Positions 1 through 11,032 of a stretch of 64,000 bases of DNA are shown piece by piece. Made by a program: the position numbers and the translations under genes. The notes under the pieces were generated by a model. It was given only the letters and a program-made list of their open reading frames with translations. It was not told the origin of the DNA and searched no databases. The DNA comes from Diadophis punctatus similis (Eukaryota; Chordata; Lepidosauria; Squamata; Dipsadidae). The DNA is taken from positions 20,136,308 to 20,200,307 of the forward strand of contig JALIGW010000014.1 of assembly GCA_023053685.1 (NCBI GenBank). Reading direction: 5' to 3'. The stretch's first letter is position 1. Every line of letters begins with the position of its first letter.

Positions 1-110
1 AGCATACAGGAGTCCTTTTTTCTTGCATAAACCTCTACCAGTGATGATGATCATGACCTTGATTGATTGATCATCGTGATTGATGATCATGACCTTGATG
101 ATGATCCTCA
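1..110. repeat. Imperfect TGAT/GATCATGACC tandem tract
   Basis: Short TGATGATC and GATCATGACCTTGAT units recur several times at the left edge. Low-complexity sequence that runs into the LINE fragment to its right. Confidence 0.6.
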
Positions 111-905
111 CTCAGTAAAGGACCTCGGAGTGCTCATCTCTAACGATCTGAGTGCCAGAGCCCACTGCAACTACATAGCAAAGAAGGCATTAAGAGTGGT
201 TAACCTAATCTTGCGCAGCTTCTTCTCTGGTAACATTGTACTCTTAACCAGAGCATACAAAACATTTACTAGACCGATTCTTGAATACAGCTCATCTGTC
301 TGGAACCCACACTACATATCAGACAATAACACAATTGAGAATGTCCAGCGATACTTCACAAGAAGAGTATCACATTCCTCTGTTCACAACAGAATTCCTT
401 ATGAAACCAGACTTGAAATTTTGGGACTTCAAAATTTAGAACTCCGCCGCCTTCGATCTGACCTAAGTGTAGCTCACAAAATTATCTGCCTCAATGTCCT
501 ACCCATTAACGACTATTTCAGCTTCAACCGCAATAATACACGAGCTCACAATAGATAACAAACTTAATGTAAACCGCTCCAGGCTTGATTGCAAAAAATT
601 CGACTTCAACAACAGAGTTGTCAATGCCTGGAACACTTTACCTGACTCAGTAGTTTCTTCCCCAAACCCCAAAAACTTCAACCTCAGATTATCTACCATT
701 GACCTCATCCCATTCCTAAGAGGGGCGTGCATAAGCGCACAATCGTGCCTACCATTCCTGTCCTAATGTACACATATACTTACCTCTTTTACTCTTATTC
801 ATGCTTGTACTATTACATATATATTCAATCATGTTTTACTGTTTATACTTTGCTTATAATCATTTATGCTTGACAAATAAACAAATACAAATACAAATAC
901 AGTAT
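67..905 (+). mobile_element. 3' end of a non-LTR retrotransposon (CR1/L2/Rex group), RT C-terminal region
   Basis: The translation from about 110 reads DLGVLISNDLSARAHCNYIA and later RPILEYSSSVWNPHYI, the thumb/C-terminal part of a LINE reverse transcriptase. The frame slips near 494-558, where a second overlapping frame carries the remaining residues (VVNAWNTLPDSVV), so the copy is dead. It ends in an AAATAC-rich tail near 905. The YADD-containing part is absent, so the copy is 5'-truncated. Exact family not determined. Confidence 0.75.
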
Positions 906-1511
906 GTCGTTGATTTCTCTAGTTGAATTCTAAGATCTCCAATTCTAAGACCAGGCCTCAAGTGCAGATAGTTAATCAAGGCGCACCATTTTTAAATAAA
1001 GCTATGTCTTTTCATTGGCTCAACCCTCTTCTCCTAATGTTGTACTGTAAGTATTTGACTGCTGTGCTTTCCCAGTATTTGAATCACAGATGCCGGAGCA
1101 GGAGAATCCACCGTGAATATTTCCAAAAGCTATGGCTACGATGATACAATTAAAATGTCACTGTTTTTATGTGTTGTGATGCACATGAAAAAATGGGAGG
1201 AGCTTAGTTGTAGCCACAATCTTGACTTTTGGGACCATACCTTGGGGACACAGGTGTGCTGCAATCTCTAAATCCAGATCACCACTCCATCCTAGTGCAA
1301 AGCAAATCCAGGTTAGTTCATGGTTCAGTAGCCCCAAAAAGGAGGGGAATTGAGCATATGGTGGTGGTTAACCTAATCAAGGGTAAGAGCTATAGATCTG
1401 TTAAGCACTTTGTGGTTGCATTTTACAAGATAGAAAGTTTGGTTATTCAATTGAGTTTTATTATAAAGGTGTCCATCCTTGGCAACTTTTAAGACCTGTG
1501 GACTTCAACTC
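906..1511. other. No recognised gene
   Basis: Only short open frames without family resemblance. Near 1469-1511 there is a partial copy of the dispersed foldback repeat whose arm contains CTTGGCAACTTTTAAGAC and GGACTTCAACTCCCA. Confidence 0.4.
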
Positions 1512-1905
1512 CCATAGAATACAGAATAAGAGAGTTGGAAGGGACCTTGTAAGTCATCTAGTCCAACCCCCTGCTCAAGCAGGAGACCCTATAACTATTT
1601 CTGACAAGTGCCTGTCCACTCTCTTCTTGAAAGCTTCCAGTGATGAAGCACTCAAAACTTCTGAAGGCAAGCTGTTCCACTAGTTGATTTTTCTCACTGA
1701 TAGAAAAAAATTCTCGCTTCTAGGTTGAATTTATTTTTGATCAGTTTCCATCCATTGTTCCTCATCTGGTGTTCAGGTGCTTTAGAAAATAGGTTGACCA
1801 CCTCCCCTCTCTCTGACAGCCCCTCAAATATAGGAACACTGCTCTCATGTCTCCCATGGTCCTTCTCTTCACAAGATTAGCCATGCCCAGATCTTGCAAG
1901 TTGCC
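1512..1905 (-). mobile_element. CR1 LINE 3' fragment
   Basis: Reverse-oriented CR1 3' end, recognisable by GTTGGAAGGGACCTTGTAAG followed by the CATCTAGTCCAACCCCCTGC block, then the reverse complement of the RT C-terminus. Related fragments occur near 14950, 44515 and 51655, and a longer + strand copy at 52736. Confidence 0.8.
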
Positions 1906-2559
1906 AAGGTTGGATACCCCTGCTTTATTTTGTATCTTTGGAGAGCATGGTGAATCTTGGCTTCTTTATTTCACCAGCCCAAATCAACATTTATGGACCA
2001 AAACATCGTGTGATTCCAAAAATGGCTTAATTCTCCAATCATGGCTTGTGTTGCATAGACCCTGTGATGCTAGAGAAAAAAGCATTGGGCATGTAGCAGG
2101 TATCACAATGCTGTGACTGATAAAACCCCTGTATTTTCTTATCCAGTGGAACCATTACTCTTTTCCCCACCTGCTAGGTCTCTTCACTAAGCATAAAATA
2201 TTTGTTTTTGTGCACAATTATATAGATGCCTTCCTCAAGAAGAGCCCCTTGCCCGTTCACTGCCTTCTCTGTCAAGTGATTGCTTTCCATTTCTTCTTAA
2301 ATCATTGGAAAATTGAAGTAAGTGGGCCACGGAAAGGAACCACCTTATGGAGCCCCGTACATTGACATTTTTCCTGCAGTTCTATTTTAACTGGTTCAGT
2401 CCTTAGACTTTCTGCAAGAAAGAAACATCTGGGATCAGGTTCCATCACATTTTGAATCCGATTTGGAATCTCTTTTCTTCCTATGGACAACTCGGGACAA
2501 TTCTTTCTCTGAAAGAACGTAAAAGAATAGGTTCCAACACGAACCCACCCACCCTCCTT
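1906..2559. other. Upstream flank of gene A, nothing recognised
   Basis: Unique-looking sequence without a convincing ORF or repeat. It passes into a CpG-rich zone at about 2560. Confidence 0.4.
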
Positions 2560-3240
2560 CACGCAGAGAGGAACATTTGAAACCCGGTTCAACTTCACGT
2601 TTTCCTTTCCCGGGAACCGAACCAGGCCAGAAGGGAGCGAAGGTTGCCTTTCAGTGGGACCCTCGTCGTGGGTACCGAAAGCCGCTGGGTCCTTATTGGT
2701 GGGGCGGGGTCGGGGCCACGCAGGCTGGTCCCCCGGAGGGTCTGGCGGGGCTATTAAGGACGCGTCTCCGCGGAGGCGCAGCGTTGGCGGACCGAGGGAG
2801 AGGCGCCGAGGGAGCTTGACCGCCCCGACGACACCCCTGCCCGGCTGAAGACGCTGCACCATGGCCGGCCCCGCGCTGGGCGCTCTGCTGCTGCTCCCAC
2901 TGCTGTTGGCTGGAAGAGGCGTTTCGACGGGCCCGGAGGGCGAGCTGTGTCCCCAAGAAGGCGCCCTTCGCTGCCCGCAGCTGCGCGAGGCCGCGGACGC
3001 CCAGTTGTGTTGCGGCGCCTGGCGCCTGTTTTCCTGCTGCCCGGCCGGAACTGCTCAGCTGGAGGGGCGGCGGTGCCCGCGGGAGGCCCAGACCGCGCGC
3101 CCCCCCGATTCAGGACGAGCCCGGCAAGTGTAAGACCACCAGCTACCCTTCTCACGGGCAGGTCGGGAGCCAGCCGGCCTTGGGGGTTGGTTTCCGTTGG
3201 TTTGGCTGCACCTTCCGCAGCTGAAGCCAAGTGTCATCCG
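2560..3240. promoter_or_regulatory. CpG island covering the 5' end of gene A
   Basis: Base composition changes from AT-rich to strongly GC- and CpG-rich across the first exon. This is typical of vertebrate promoters and supports a transcription start a little upstream of the ATG at 2861. A CTATTAAGG stretch near 2750 is a weak TATA-like candidate. The long - strand ORFs here are GC-driven shadows. Confidence 0.55.
2861..3129 (+). CDS. Gene A exon 1: signal peptide and Shisa-like cysteine module
   Basis: The ATG at 2861 sits in a good Kozak context (CACCATGG). Residues 1-22 form a signal peptide (MAGPALGALLLLPLLLAG). The ectodomain follows with the pattern C...C...CCGAWRLFSCC...C, matching the Shisa/TMEM92-type module except that the third-position Cys of CCGTC is Trp. 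Two donors are possible: AAGT|GTAAGA (exon ends 3129) or CCCG|GCAAGT (a GC donor, exon ends 3123). Both leave phase 2, whereas exon 2 at 4427 needs phase 1. A 7-C run at 3100-3106 lies just upstream; one base fewer there would join the frames. So this is either an assembly error, a polymorphism or a real frameshift. The predicted product is a type I single-pass membrane protein; function unknown. Confidence 0.65.
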
Positions 3241-4426
3241 GATTAGGGGCTTAACCTGGTTTGTTGATCAAAGCAGGAGTGGTAGGATTCGCACAAGGTG
3301 CCTCATAGAAAGTTGCACAGTTATAGGTGGCTGCCTTGCTAGCAAGTCCACCCCCCCCCAATTATCACATGGCTAAAAGCTTTGTTTACATTGAGGGCTT
3401 GGCTCCCATTGGCTGGAAGTCGCAAGAAGATCGTTTTGTTGGTCAGCATTTTGCCTGAAAACCCAGGCCTTTGTGGTTTATTGAACGATTATTTAATGCA
3501 ATCTTCCTCCAAATGGGCATGTTCCAGGTGTGTAGACTTTTCAGCATAACACAGTGATGAATCCGACTTGCAGTAGGGAGATCCTACTTGATCCCAACTC
3601 ATTGGGTTGCCCTACTACTCCATAGCTGAACTGCCCAAGTCCATTTAACCACTAAATGGCAGCAGAAGTGGATTATGAGGTCCTTTGTGTTCTCTGAGCT
3701 TGGTTGTTTTCTTGCTGATGCACTGATGATACCTAGTTTAGGTAACAAAACGTCTGCAAGAAAACAGCCAAGCTCAGGGAGCACCAAGGACTCATTTCAA
3801 TCCTGAGCTATAAATATTTTCCTCTAAATATGAATTTCTTCTCATTGCCCTCTTCTCTTTCTTTCCACCTTTCCCAGCATTAATGCCTTTTCCAGAGAGC
3901 TGAGTCTTCATGTAATGTGTCCAAAGTAGGATAACGTAAACCTGGTCATTTATGTCTCCAGCGAGTTGATCTATTCAATGATCTATGTACTGGTTTTCTT
4001 AGCTGCCCATGGTATTCGGCAGAATCTTCTCCAACACCAAACTTGAAAGGGGTCAATTGTCACTGTCATGCTGCTTTAAAGTCCAACTTTCACTTCCATG
4101 GAGTGTTTCCAAGGGAACATCATGGCTTCCATGATTCTGATCTTCGTAGGTAGAGACAAGATAGAACCCCAGGTCTATACCTGGATATAAGTATAGGTCT
4201 GTACCTGGTCTGAACCTAAGTATTGCCCTATACTTATACCTATATACAAGTAGATATTGACAAGGCATATACCCCACTCTCTGCTGCCCTCTTGTGGACC
4301 CATGTCCTTTTGCACCTTCCTGGGGGAAACGTGAGGATGGGAAGTTGTTAATAAAGGAAGTGGAGAAGAAACTGAGGACGAAGGAAAGATTTCCTTGATA
4401 ACTGATGCTTTTTCTTCTTTTTGCAG
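3130..4426 (+). other. Intron 1 of gene A
   Basis: About 1.3 kb between the exon 1 donors and the TTCTTTTTGCAG acceptor at 4426. Apart from the foldback repeat at about 3667-3783, no feature was recognised. Small ORFs here are shadows. Confidence 0.6.
3667..3783. repeat. Foldback MITE with TGAGCTTGG...TTTTCTTGC arms
   Basis: GTTCTCTGAGCTTGGTTGTT on the left is mirrored by the reverse-complement arm ending AGCTCAGGGAGCACCAAGGA on the right. A second member lies at about 39899-40015. Located inside the gene A intron. Confidence 0.6.
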
Positions 4427-4989
4427 CTGGAGACTGGAAGCCTAGAGTGACATTTGTCATCTTGTTCATTGTCTTCCTGCTGCTTTTGGTGGCATCTTGC
4501 TACTGCAAGGGCCGCTTCTGGCAAAGGGGGACTTTCTCTTTGCATCCTTCCATGCCAGACTACGAGAACCAAGCCTTGTTTCCTTTGAATTCTCTTCCAT
4601 CTCCTTCACCCAGCTTTCTGAGTCACCCCCCTCCCTATGATCATGAGCAACCTGGCTGTGATGCCTCCCCACCCCCCTATGATGATGATGATGTACCCAC
4701 CTTTCTGATTTCCCCTCCTTTCTATGACCATGAGTCTCCTGGCTTTCTGGGCCCTCCACCTCCCTACGACCCAATGCCCCCCACTATTCCACTTCCCCCA
4801 CCTCCCTACAATGATGACCCACCACCTTATAGTGTTGAAGATCCTCTGGGCAACTGGGACCAACCCCCTCCACCATCATCCCCAGGCCTGAGTAGCGGAA
4901 GCTCAGGCGGTGAGGCTGATGTGGGACTGCTGGTGCACCGAAATGTGTCTGGCTATTCTTCTATTTCGACCTTGGAAGCAGATGCTTGA
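4427..4989 (+). CDS. Gene A exon 2: transmembrane segment and PPxY-rich cytoplasmic tail
   Basis: The exon follows a pyrimidine-rich acceptor and opens in phase 1 (x|CT GGA GAC TGG). It encodes about 186 residues and a TGA at 4987. A hydrophobic segment (VTFVILFIVFLLLLVASCYC) is followed by basic residues, giving Cys-out/tail-in topology. The tail holds six PPxY-type motifs (PPPYDHE, PPPYDDD, PPFYDHE, PPPYDPM, PPPYNDD, PPPYSVE), which are ligands for WW domains such as those of NEDD4-type ubiquitin ligases in Shisa/WBP1/TMEM92 relatives. The block DDPPPYSVED is shared with gene C (DDPPPYSVID), supporting paralogy. Acidic and Pro-rich composition argues for a disordered tail. Ortholog assignment not possible by eye. 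Confidence 0.8.
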
Positions 4990-5535
4990 GCAGACGAGGA
5001 ACCCACAACCCAGAAGACCATCTCCTCCTAAGGTGGTTGAAGTAGAATCTCTTTCTTATGGTGATGGTTAGCTTTTAGGATCCAGGAAAGGAACCCACCT
5101 TGACTCAGAGCTGCTCTCATGAAGATGGACTTCAAGTTCAAGAATCCATGGCCAGTGTGGCTGTTTGTCAGGCATCTGGGTATTAAAGTCCCCACATTTC
5201 TGGTTGGCATCAGGTTAGTGAAGACTGCTCTAGGACAAGTTCCAGGGTGACTCTTTCCTCCTTGTGATGGTTCTCCCTGGAATTGGAGCCATGGTGGTGG
5301 TAAGCCAGAAGAATACCTGCCGCGTTACCTTTAAGGTTCTTTGCTGACTGCAGAGCTTTTTAAACTGTGACAATTGTGTGACACCTTTGGTATATTAATT
5401 GTGACAAAAGGAAGCTGGCAAAAGTGCATGCCAGCTCAATGCTTTGGCATACAAGCTGTTTCTTTTAGCATACTTGTTAGATTTATGTTTATTGATGTGT
5501 TTTTTTATTCAATAAAAACAAGCATTGGGGGCTGA
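4990..5535 (+). other. Gene A 3' UTR with polyadenylation signal
   Basis: No coding potential after the TGA. AATAAA at 5511-5516 is the first canonical signal and is followed by GT-rich sequence, a plausible cleavage region. Confidence 0.55.
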
Positions 5536-5580
5536 GATTTAGCGTATTTGCCATGATTTATTCAATTAAACGTAGGAAGT

Positions 5581-6393
5581 ACAGGTAGTCCTTGATTTAT
5601 GACCACAATTGAGCCCAAAATTTCTGTCACACATTTGTTAAGCCAATTTTGCCTCATTTTATCACCTGTCTTGCCACAGTTGTTAAGTTGGTAACATGGG
5701 TGTTAAGTGATTCTGGCTTCCCCATTGACTTTGCTTGTCAAAAGGTCACAAAAGGTGACCACATGATCCCAAGACACTGCAACCATCATAAATATGAGTC
5801 AGTTGCCAAGCATCTGAATTTTGATCACATGACCATAGAGATACTGCAGTGGTGGTAAGTGTGAAAAATGGTCATAATCATCAGGCCTACCTCCGTTCAA
5901 AACTTAAAGAAAATCCCCAACTCCATTGGTTTCGAGGAGAGATACTTTTACTAAGTTTGAAATGATAGCAGCAAAAGCAAGGCAAGATCTGAACCAAAGC
6001 ATGTGAAAGTTACACATTGAAAGTCATCAAAAATCCCTCCCCCCAGGATCCAGCACTGAGAGTCCAATCAACATGTGGTATGATGTTATGGGAAAGCTCC
6101 TCTGCAGGTATTTCTCGCATCTAGAGTGTCAGGAGGGTTGGCCTCGATGGAGTATAAACAACTCCACTCAGCAGTGCCATAATTCATGAGCGCAAACCTC
6201 CCAGTTCTCATGGGACTACTACATACCAGCTCGCTTCCCCAACTCAAATGCTCATGCCCCCCTGCCTGTTTCTATGGCAGCCAAGAACAAGCAAGCTTCA
6301 GAAAACCATGTTGGAGATCTGACTCTCGCTTTTTTCACTGCTGTTGCAACGAACAGTCACTAAATAAGCCATTGTAAGTTGAGGATTACCTGA
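5581..6393. mobile_element. DNA transposon/MITE with ACAGGTAGTCCTCGACTTA ends, interrupted
   Basis: The left end resembles ACAGGTAGTCCTTGATTTAT and the right end is its diverged inverted form (AAGTTGAGGATTACCTG). The interior (TTGAGCCCAAAATTTCTG, ATAAATATGAGTCAGTTGCC) matches copies at 16533-16938 and 35427-35817, which are only about 400 bp. Here some 460 bp of unrelated sequence (about 5878-6337), containing GAGTATAAACAACTCC, is inserted; it may be a solo LTR but its ends were not resolved. Confidence 0.65.
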
Positions 6394-6589
6394 AATTGGG
6401 GTGATTTGGATCCATGGGGTGACTTCCCTATGTTGTTTGGCATTTGAAGATGCCCTATAAGTATAAGAAAGCTCAGGTGCTAGTTTCAGTTCCTGGTAGT
6501 TTCATCCTTGGTTGGAGTGGGGTAGTGGTGATTTTCAGGACTTTGCCAAAGTACCAGAGGATTACTGATCAAAATTGAGCAAAATTGCT

Positions 6590-7890
6590 GATGCCCACAA
6601 AATGCACTGCTGTTTGCTTAACAATGGGGGTCCTCTTTGTAGACTTTAGTTCAGCATTCAACACCATCATACCGGACATTCTTCTAACTAAACTAAATCA
6701 GCTAGCGGTACCTGAACACACTTGTAAGTGGATCACAAGCTTCCTAACAGAAAGGAAGCAGCAGGTGAAGCTAGGCAAAATCACATCAGATACCTGTACA
6801 ATTAGCACAGGGCCCCCCCAAGGCTGTGTACTCTCACCACTTCTCTTCTCTCTATATACCAATGACTGCATCTCAAATGATTCATCTGTTAAACTACTGA
6901 AGTTTGCAGATGATACAACAGTGATTGGCCTCATTCGAGACAACGATGAAACCGCATACAGACGGGAGGTTGAACAACTAGCCTTGTGGTGCGACCAGAA
7001 CAATCTGGAACTGAACACACTCAAAACTGTAGAAATGGTGGTAGACTTTAGGAGAAACCCTCCCATCCTACCACCTCTTACAATACTAGACAACACAGTA
7101 TCAACAGTAGAGACCTTTCTAGGTTCCATCATATCTCAAGACCTAAAATGGTCATCTAACATCAAAAACGTCATCAAAAAAGCACAACAAAGAATGTTCT
7201 TTCTGCGCCAACTCAGGAAGCTCAAACTTCCCAAGGAGCTGCTGATACAGTTCTACAGAGGAATTATTGAGTCTGTCATCTGCACCTCTATAACTGTCTG
7301 GTTTGGTTCTGCAACCCAACAAGACAGACACAGACTTCAGAGAATAATCAGAACTGCAGAAAAAACAATTACTGCCAACCTGCCTTCCATTGAGGACCTG
7401 TATACTGCACGAGTCAAAAAGAGGGCCGTGAAAATATTTACTGACCCCTCACATCCTGGACATAAATTGCTTCAACTCCTACCCTCAAAACGTCGCTACA
7501 GAGCACTGCACACCAAGACAACTAGACACAAGAACAGTTTTTTCCCGAACGCCATCACTCTGCTAAACAAATAATTCCCTCACCACTGTCAAACTATTCA
7601 CTAGGCTGCATTACTATTACTATTAGTTTTTCTCATCGTTCCTATCACCCATCTCCTCCCACTTATGACTGTATGACTGTAACTTGTTGCTTATATCCTT
7701 ATGATTTATATTCATATTGATTGTTTCCTGATTGCTTACTTGAACCCTATGACAACCATTCTTGACAAATGTATCTTTTCTTTTATGTACACTGAGAGCA
7801 TACACACCAAAGACAAATTCCTTGTGTGTCCAATCACACTTGGCCAATAAAGAATTCTATTCTATTCTATTCTATTCTATTCTATTAACT
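6590..7890 (+). mobile_element. Rex1/CR1-like LINE, 5'-truncated, RT frame open
   Basis: One open frame reaches a TAA at 7572. It carries RT motifs LFVDFSSAFNTIIPDILL, TGPPQGCVLSPLLFSLYTND and KFADDTTVIGL (FADD catalytic box), then the thumb region. The 5' part with the endonuclease is missing. A roughly 280-bp 3' UTR leads to CCAATAAAGAATTC and the (TTCTA)n tail. About 325 codons without a stop suggest a fairly young copy. Family naming is by resemblance only. Confidence 0.85.
7853..7886. repeat. (TTCTA)n microsatellite at LINE tail
   Basis: About seven TTCTA units directly abut the LINE 3' end. AATAG-class microsatellites seeded by CR1-group LINE tails are known to be abundant in snakes, so this hints at the host lineage. 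Confidence 0.9.
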
Positions 7891-7997
7891 ATACAAATTA
7901 AGGAGCAGTGAAGCATGCTAGATTTTAAACATTTGAGCCTATCATTAGAGTCTGTCATCTTTTGTTCAATGAAGTTTTTTATGCGCAGCATACAGTG

Positions 7998-8268
7998 CAG
8001 TGGTGGGTTGCTGGCGGTTCAGAACGGTTCTTTAGGACCGGTAGTGGAAATTTGGCGCAGCTTGCTGAACCGGCAGCAATGACCGGCAGTCCACGCTCCC
8101 GAACCGGTCCTCCAGTCGCCGCGGATTGCAAAAAACCCCTCTGCGTATGCGCAAAAGCTTCTGTGCATGCGCAGAGAGTAATTTCCGGGAAGTGACGCAC
8201 GTGCGTGCAAAACGTGCACTTCCGTCGCAATGCGGACAGGTGGGGAAGGTAAGTCGAACCCACCTCTG
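7998..8268. mobile_element. hAT-type MITE, 271 bp, 8-bp target duplication
   Basis: Terminal inverted repeats CAGTGGTGGGTT / AACCCACCTCTG are flanked by perfect 8-bp duplications ATACAGTG at 7990-7997 and 8269-8276, the hAT signature. The interior is CpG-rich and non-coding; ORFs on both strands reflect composition. The same terminal family appears at 15809-16433. Confidence 0.9.
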
Positions 8269-8276
8269 ATACAGTG

Positions 8277-8673
8277 GCAGGATTTGTACAACAACCTAAA
8301 TCATCATCCCCGATTAACGAAAAGTGATTGATGTGTTCACGCAACATGGTAAAACTCTACGATTTTAATTTAATTGGGTTATATCGTATGAACCTGCTTA
8401 CACATAGTATTTTTCTATGTAATAGTGCAAAGTGTATTTGTCTCAAAATATGTAGGACTGGATGATAACATTCCAATTTTAGATTGCATACACCGATTAT
8501 TGAACAAAAAGGATATTTAAAAAAAAAACAGTGCTCATGTAAAAGCTCTGTATTCTAGGTATTGGTTGGCCTGTGTTGTACCAGAATCGCACTTCAGATT
8601 ATACAGTTCACATCCACACTGCCCTGAAATATGTTCTACTGGAAGAAACCAATATCTATGGTGATTTTCAATC
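8277..8673. other. No recognised feature
   Basis: AT-rich, A-tract near 8518; no ORF or repeat identified. Confidence 0.4.
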
Positions 8674-8681
8674 GTCTAGGT

Positions 8682-8792
8682 CAGGGGTGTTAAACTCATG
8701 GCATCGCGACTTCCCCCCCTTTGCTAAACCAGGGGTGGGTGTGGCCAGCACGTGACACATCCGGCCCATGGGCTGCGAGTTTGACACACCTG
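8682..8792. mobile_element. Short hAT-like MITE (CAGGGGTGTTAAACTC ends)
   Basis: Termini CAGGGGTGTTAAACTC and GAGTTTGACACACCTG are inverted copies. Flanks GTCTAGGT (8674-8681) and ATCTAGGT (8793-8800) match at 7 of 8 positions, fitting an old hAT target duplication. Confidence 0.8.
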
Positions 8793-8804
8793 ATCTAGGT
8801 CATG

Positions 8805-8940
8805 GTTGTCCTGAATGTGCTTTTTAAAAGGCAACTGGACTTTCTTGGTCTTTTCTTTTCCCTGAAAATTATTTGCTTCTCATCCAAGAAGCTTCTTGAA
8901 TGAGAAGCAAAGTTTTCTAGGGGGGAAAAAAAGAGACCAG
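8805..8940. repeat. Foldback repeat (CAACTGGACTTTCTTGG family)
   Basis: Left arm CAACTGGACTTTCTTGGTC and the central AGAAGCTTCTT are mirrored on the right. Other members: 38240-38345 and, most perfect, 47042-47202. Confidence 0.7.
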
Positions 8941-8952
8941 TCAGTTTGTACA

Positions 8953-9201
8953 ACATAAAGGTAAAGGTTTCCCCTATCCAGTTGTGTCTGATTCTAAGGG
9001 ACAATGCTCATCTCTGTTTCTTAGCTGAGGGAGCCAGTATTGTCCAAAGATGCTTCTGTGGTCATGTGGCCAGCATGACTTTTACCAAGGAGCACAGAAC
9101 ACTGTTACCTTCTCACCAAAGTGGTACCTGTTTATCTACTCACATTTGCATGCTTTCAAAGTGCTAATTTGGCAGGAGCTGGAGCAGGAACAGGAGCTCA
9201 C
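8953..9201 (-). mobile_element. Sauria-type SINE, 3' portion (split copy)
   Basis: GGTAAAGGTTTCCCC at the left is the reverse of the SINE tail shared with BovB LINEs, followed by the conserved GTCATGTGGCCAGCATGACT and ACATTTGCATGCTTTC blocks. The copy stops at GGAACAGGAGCTCAC and resumes at 13004 because an L1-type element inserted here. Confidence 0.85.
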
Positions 9202-10267
9202 AGGAAAAAAATAAGGCGTGGCCAAGGTGCGGCGCCATGGAGTTTCCCCTCGTTCTGTATGGGAACTCTGATATCCACACCATTTGGAGACCTGGTTCGT
9301 TTAGAATCAGGTCAGATCCACCCTGAAGGGGTGGGGAAGAAGAGTGACACCTGCCGGTAGGCTGGGGGTGTGTGGCAAACCCCTCAGGGGGCTGGCTTAG
9401 TCCCCTCGGCGATCGGAAGACGACTTTTAAAATGTCATCCTAGCTGCGGTGGTCACATTGACAGGATTGAATTTGTGAGATTGGAGTCATCTGGGAAGAG
9501 AAAGCTAAAGTGAAGTGCTGGAGAGAGTGAAGAAAAGAGAGGCTGGTGATTGATATCACCAAAAGAAAATGTTAAAAAGAGCATTCTAATGCTAAAAGGG
9601 GAACAAAAAGACCGGAAATTAAGGAGCGGCTGCTTAGTATGTGGACACAATGGAGTAATAAAATTAAAGGGATCTGCAACTAAAGCCCAATTACTAAAGA
9701 TTTGGATTTTCGCTTTAAAATACTTGGTGGAGGTGTAAGAAATTTGGAAGATAAATTTGGAGGAAATAATTTGAAAATTGGAACTGATTTAAAAAACTGA
9801 AAATTAAAACAGGAAAGGCAGAGCTGGGAGATTGGAATGGAGAATGCCATCTGATGGCTGGAGGAATTATTGCAATGGTGGAACATCTTTATAGATATTT
9901 GGACAGCTGCTGACCTTGAACAAGAAAAACCTTTTTGAAAGCTGAGGAATTTAGAACAGAGTGCAAATTTGTTATTGTTTGAAAAAAAGTGTTTGGACTG
10001 ACTTGGATAAAAATGAACTTGAATAAATGCTAACCAAAAAGGAACAGAAGGGCTTGGACTTTCAACTACTAAAAGGAAAACTTGCAAATCATAAAAGGCT
10101 GTGGAATACATCTTTGTTAGCAGCTGGATAGATTGTGAAAATTAGGGATTTGTGACTTTGAGACATGTGATAAGTGATTATTAAGGATTGGTGGCACCTC
10201 TGAATGACTTTTGATGACAGATTGAGCCTGCCTAATCTTTGGATTTGTGAATTGTGATTTTAAAGAC

Positions 10268-10630
10268 ATGGAGGAAATTGATTATGAAGAATTGGCTGGA
10301 TTTTTGAAAGATATTTTCAAAGATCTCAGAAGATCTCTTGGAATTGAAATACTTGAGAAAGGAAAGAATGAGACACAAGTGGAAAAAGAAATGAAAAAGA
10401 TAACAGAAGAAGAAAAGAAGAGTGATGAAAATATTACAAATGATGATGAAAAGGGAAAGAATACTGAAAATGAAGTACTGATCAATGATTATGTTGATGA
10501 ATATATTGAAACTTATAATGATTCCACTGGGGTTTACAGTGATAAAAGAGAAAAAGATATTAAAATGACCATGTTCGGATTGATGATGATGATTTTGATA
10601 TGCATAAGGTTAAAAAAGGAATGGGAATAA
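10268..10630 (+). CDS. ORF1-like acidic/coiled-coil protein of the L1-type element
   Basis: ATG at 10268 in ACATGG context opens 120 codons (MEEIDYEELAGFLKDIFKDL...). The protein is rich in Glu, Lys and Asn with heptad-like spacing, reminiscent of the N-terminal coiled coil of L1 ORF1, but lacks an RRM or C-terminal domain. The inverted copy encodes the same opening (IDYEELAGFLKD on the - strand from 22872) and the same DDEKGKN...LINDYV block, with frame breaks. It may be a remnant of ORF1 or a short dedicated protein. Confidence 0.5.
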   Translation: MEEIDYEELAGFLKDIFKDLRRSLGIEILEKGKNETQVEKEMKKITEEEKKSDENITNDDEKGKNTENEVLINDYVDEYIETYNDSTGVYSDKREKDIKMTMFGLMMMILICIRLKKEWE

Positions 10631-11032
10631 CTACAGATATACAGATAACAGATTTAAGAAGGAAAAAAAGAGTGTGGGGAGAGAGAACTTATTGGTATAA
10701 AGGTAAAAGAAAGAAAGGGAAGAAATTAAGGAAATAGGGATGGAGAAGATATATATATACAAAAAGGAAGTAGTTGAGAAATTAAAAGGAAATGGATGAT
10801 TAGTGGTGAAATGCTATAGAAATGGTTTTTTTTCTTTTTCCTTTACTAAAATTACTATATTAGATTTAATTGTGATAAGAATGTTAATTGTTTAGAATTT
10901 GATATATATAATCAATGTAATTATTTTATTAAGAGTTAAGAGTTTCTAGATCTTTTTATATAGGTTAATATTGTATATTAGATTGATGAATAGATAATTG
11001 TAATAGATTAATTTCTTGATTCAATATAATTA

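Noticed and set aside
2302..2862. 186-codon - strand ORF over the gene A promoter
   Set aside because: Overlaps a CpG island, lacks a domain or splice context, and its composition follows GC content.
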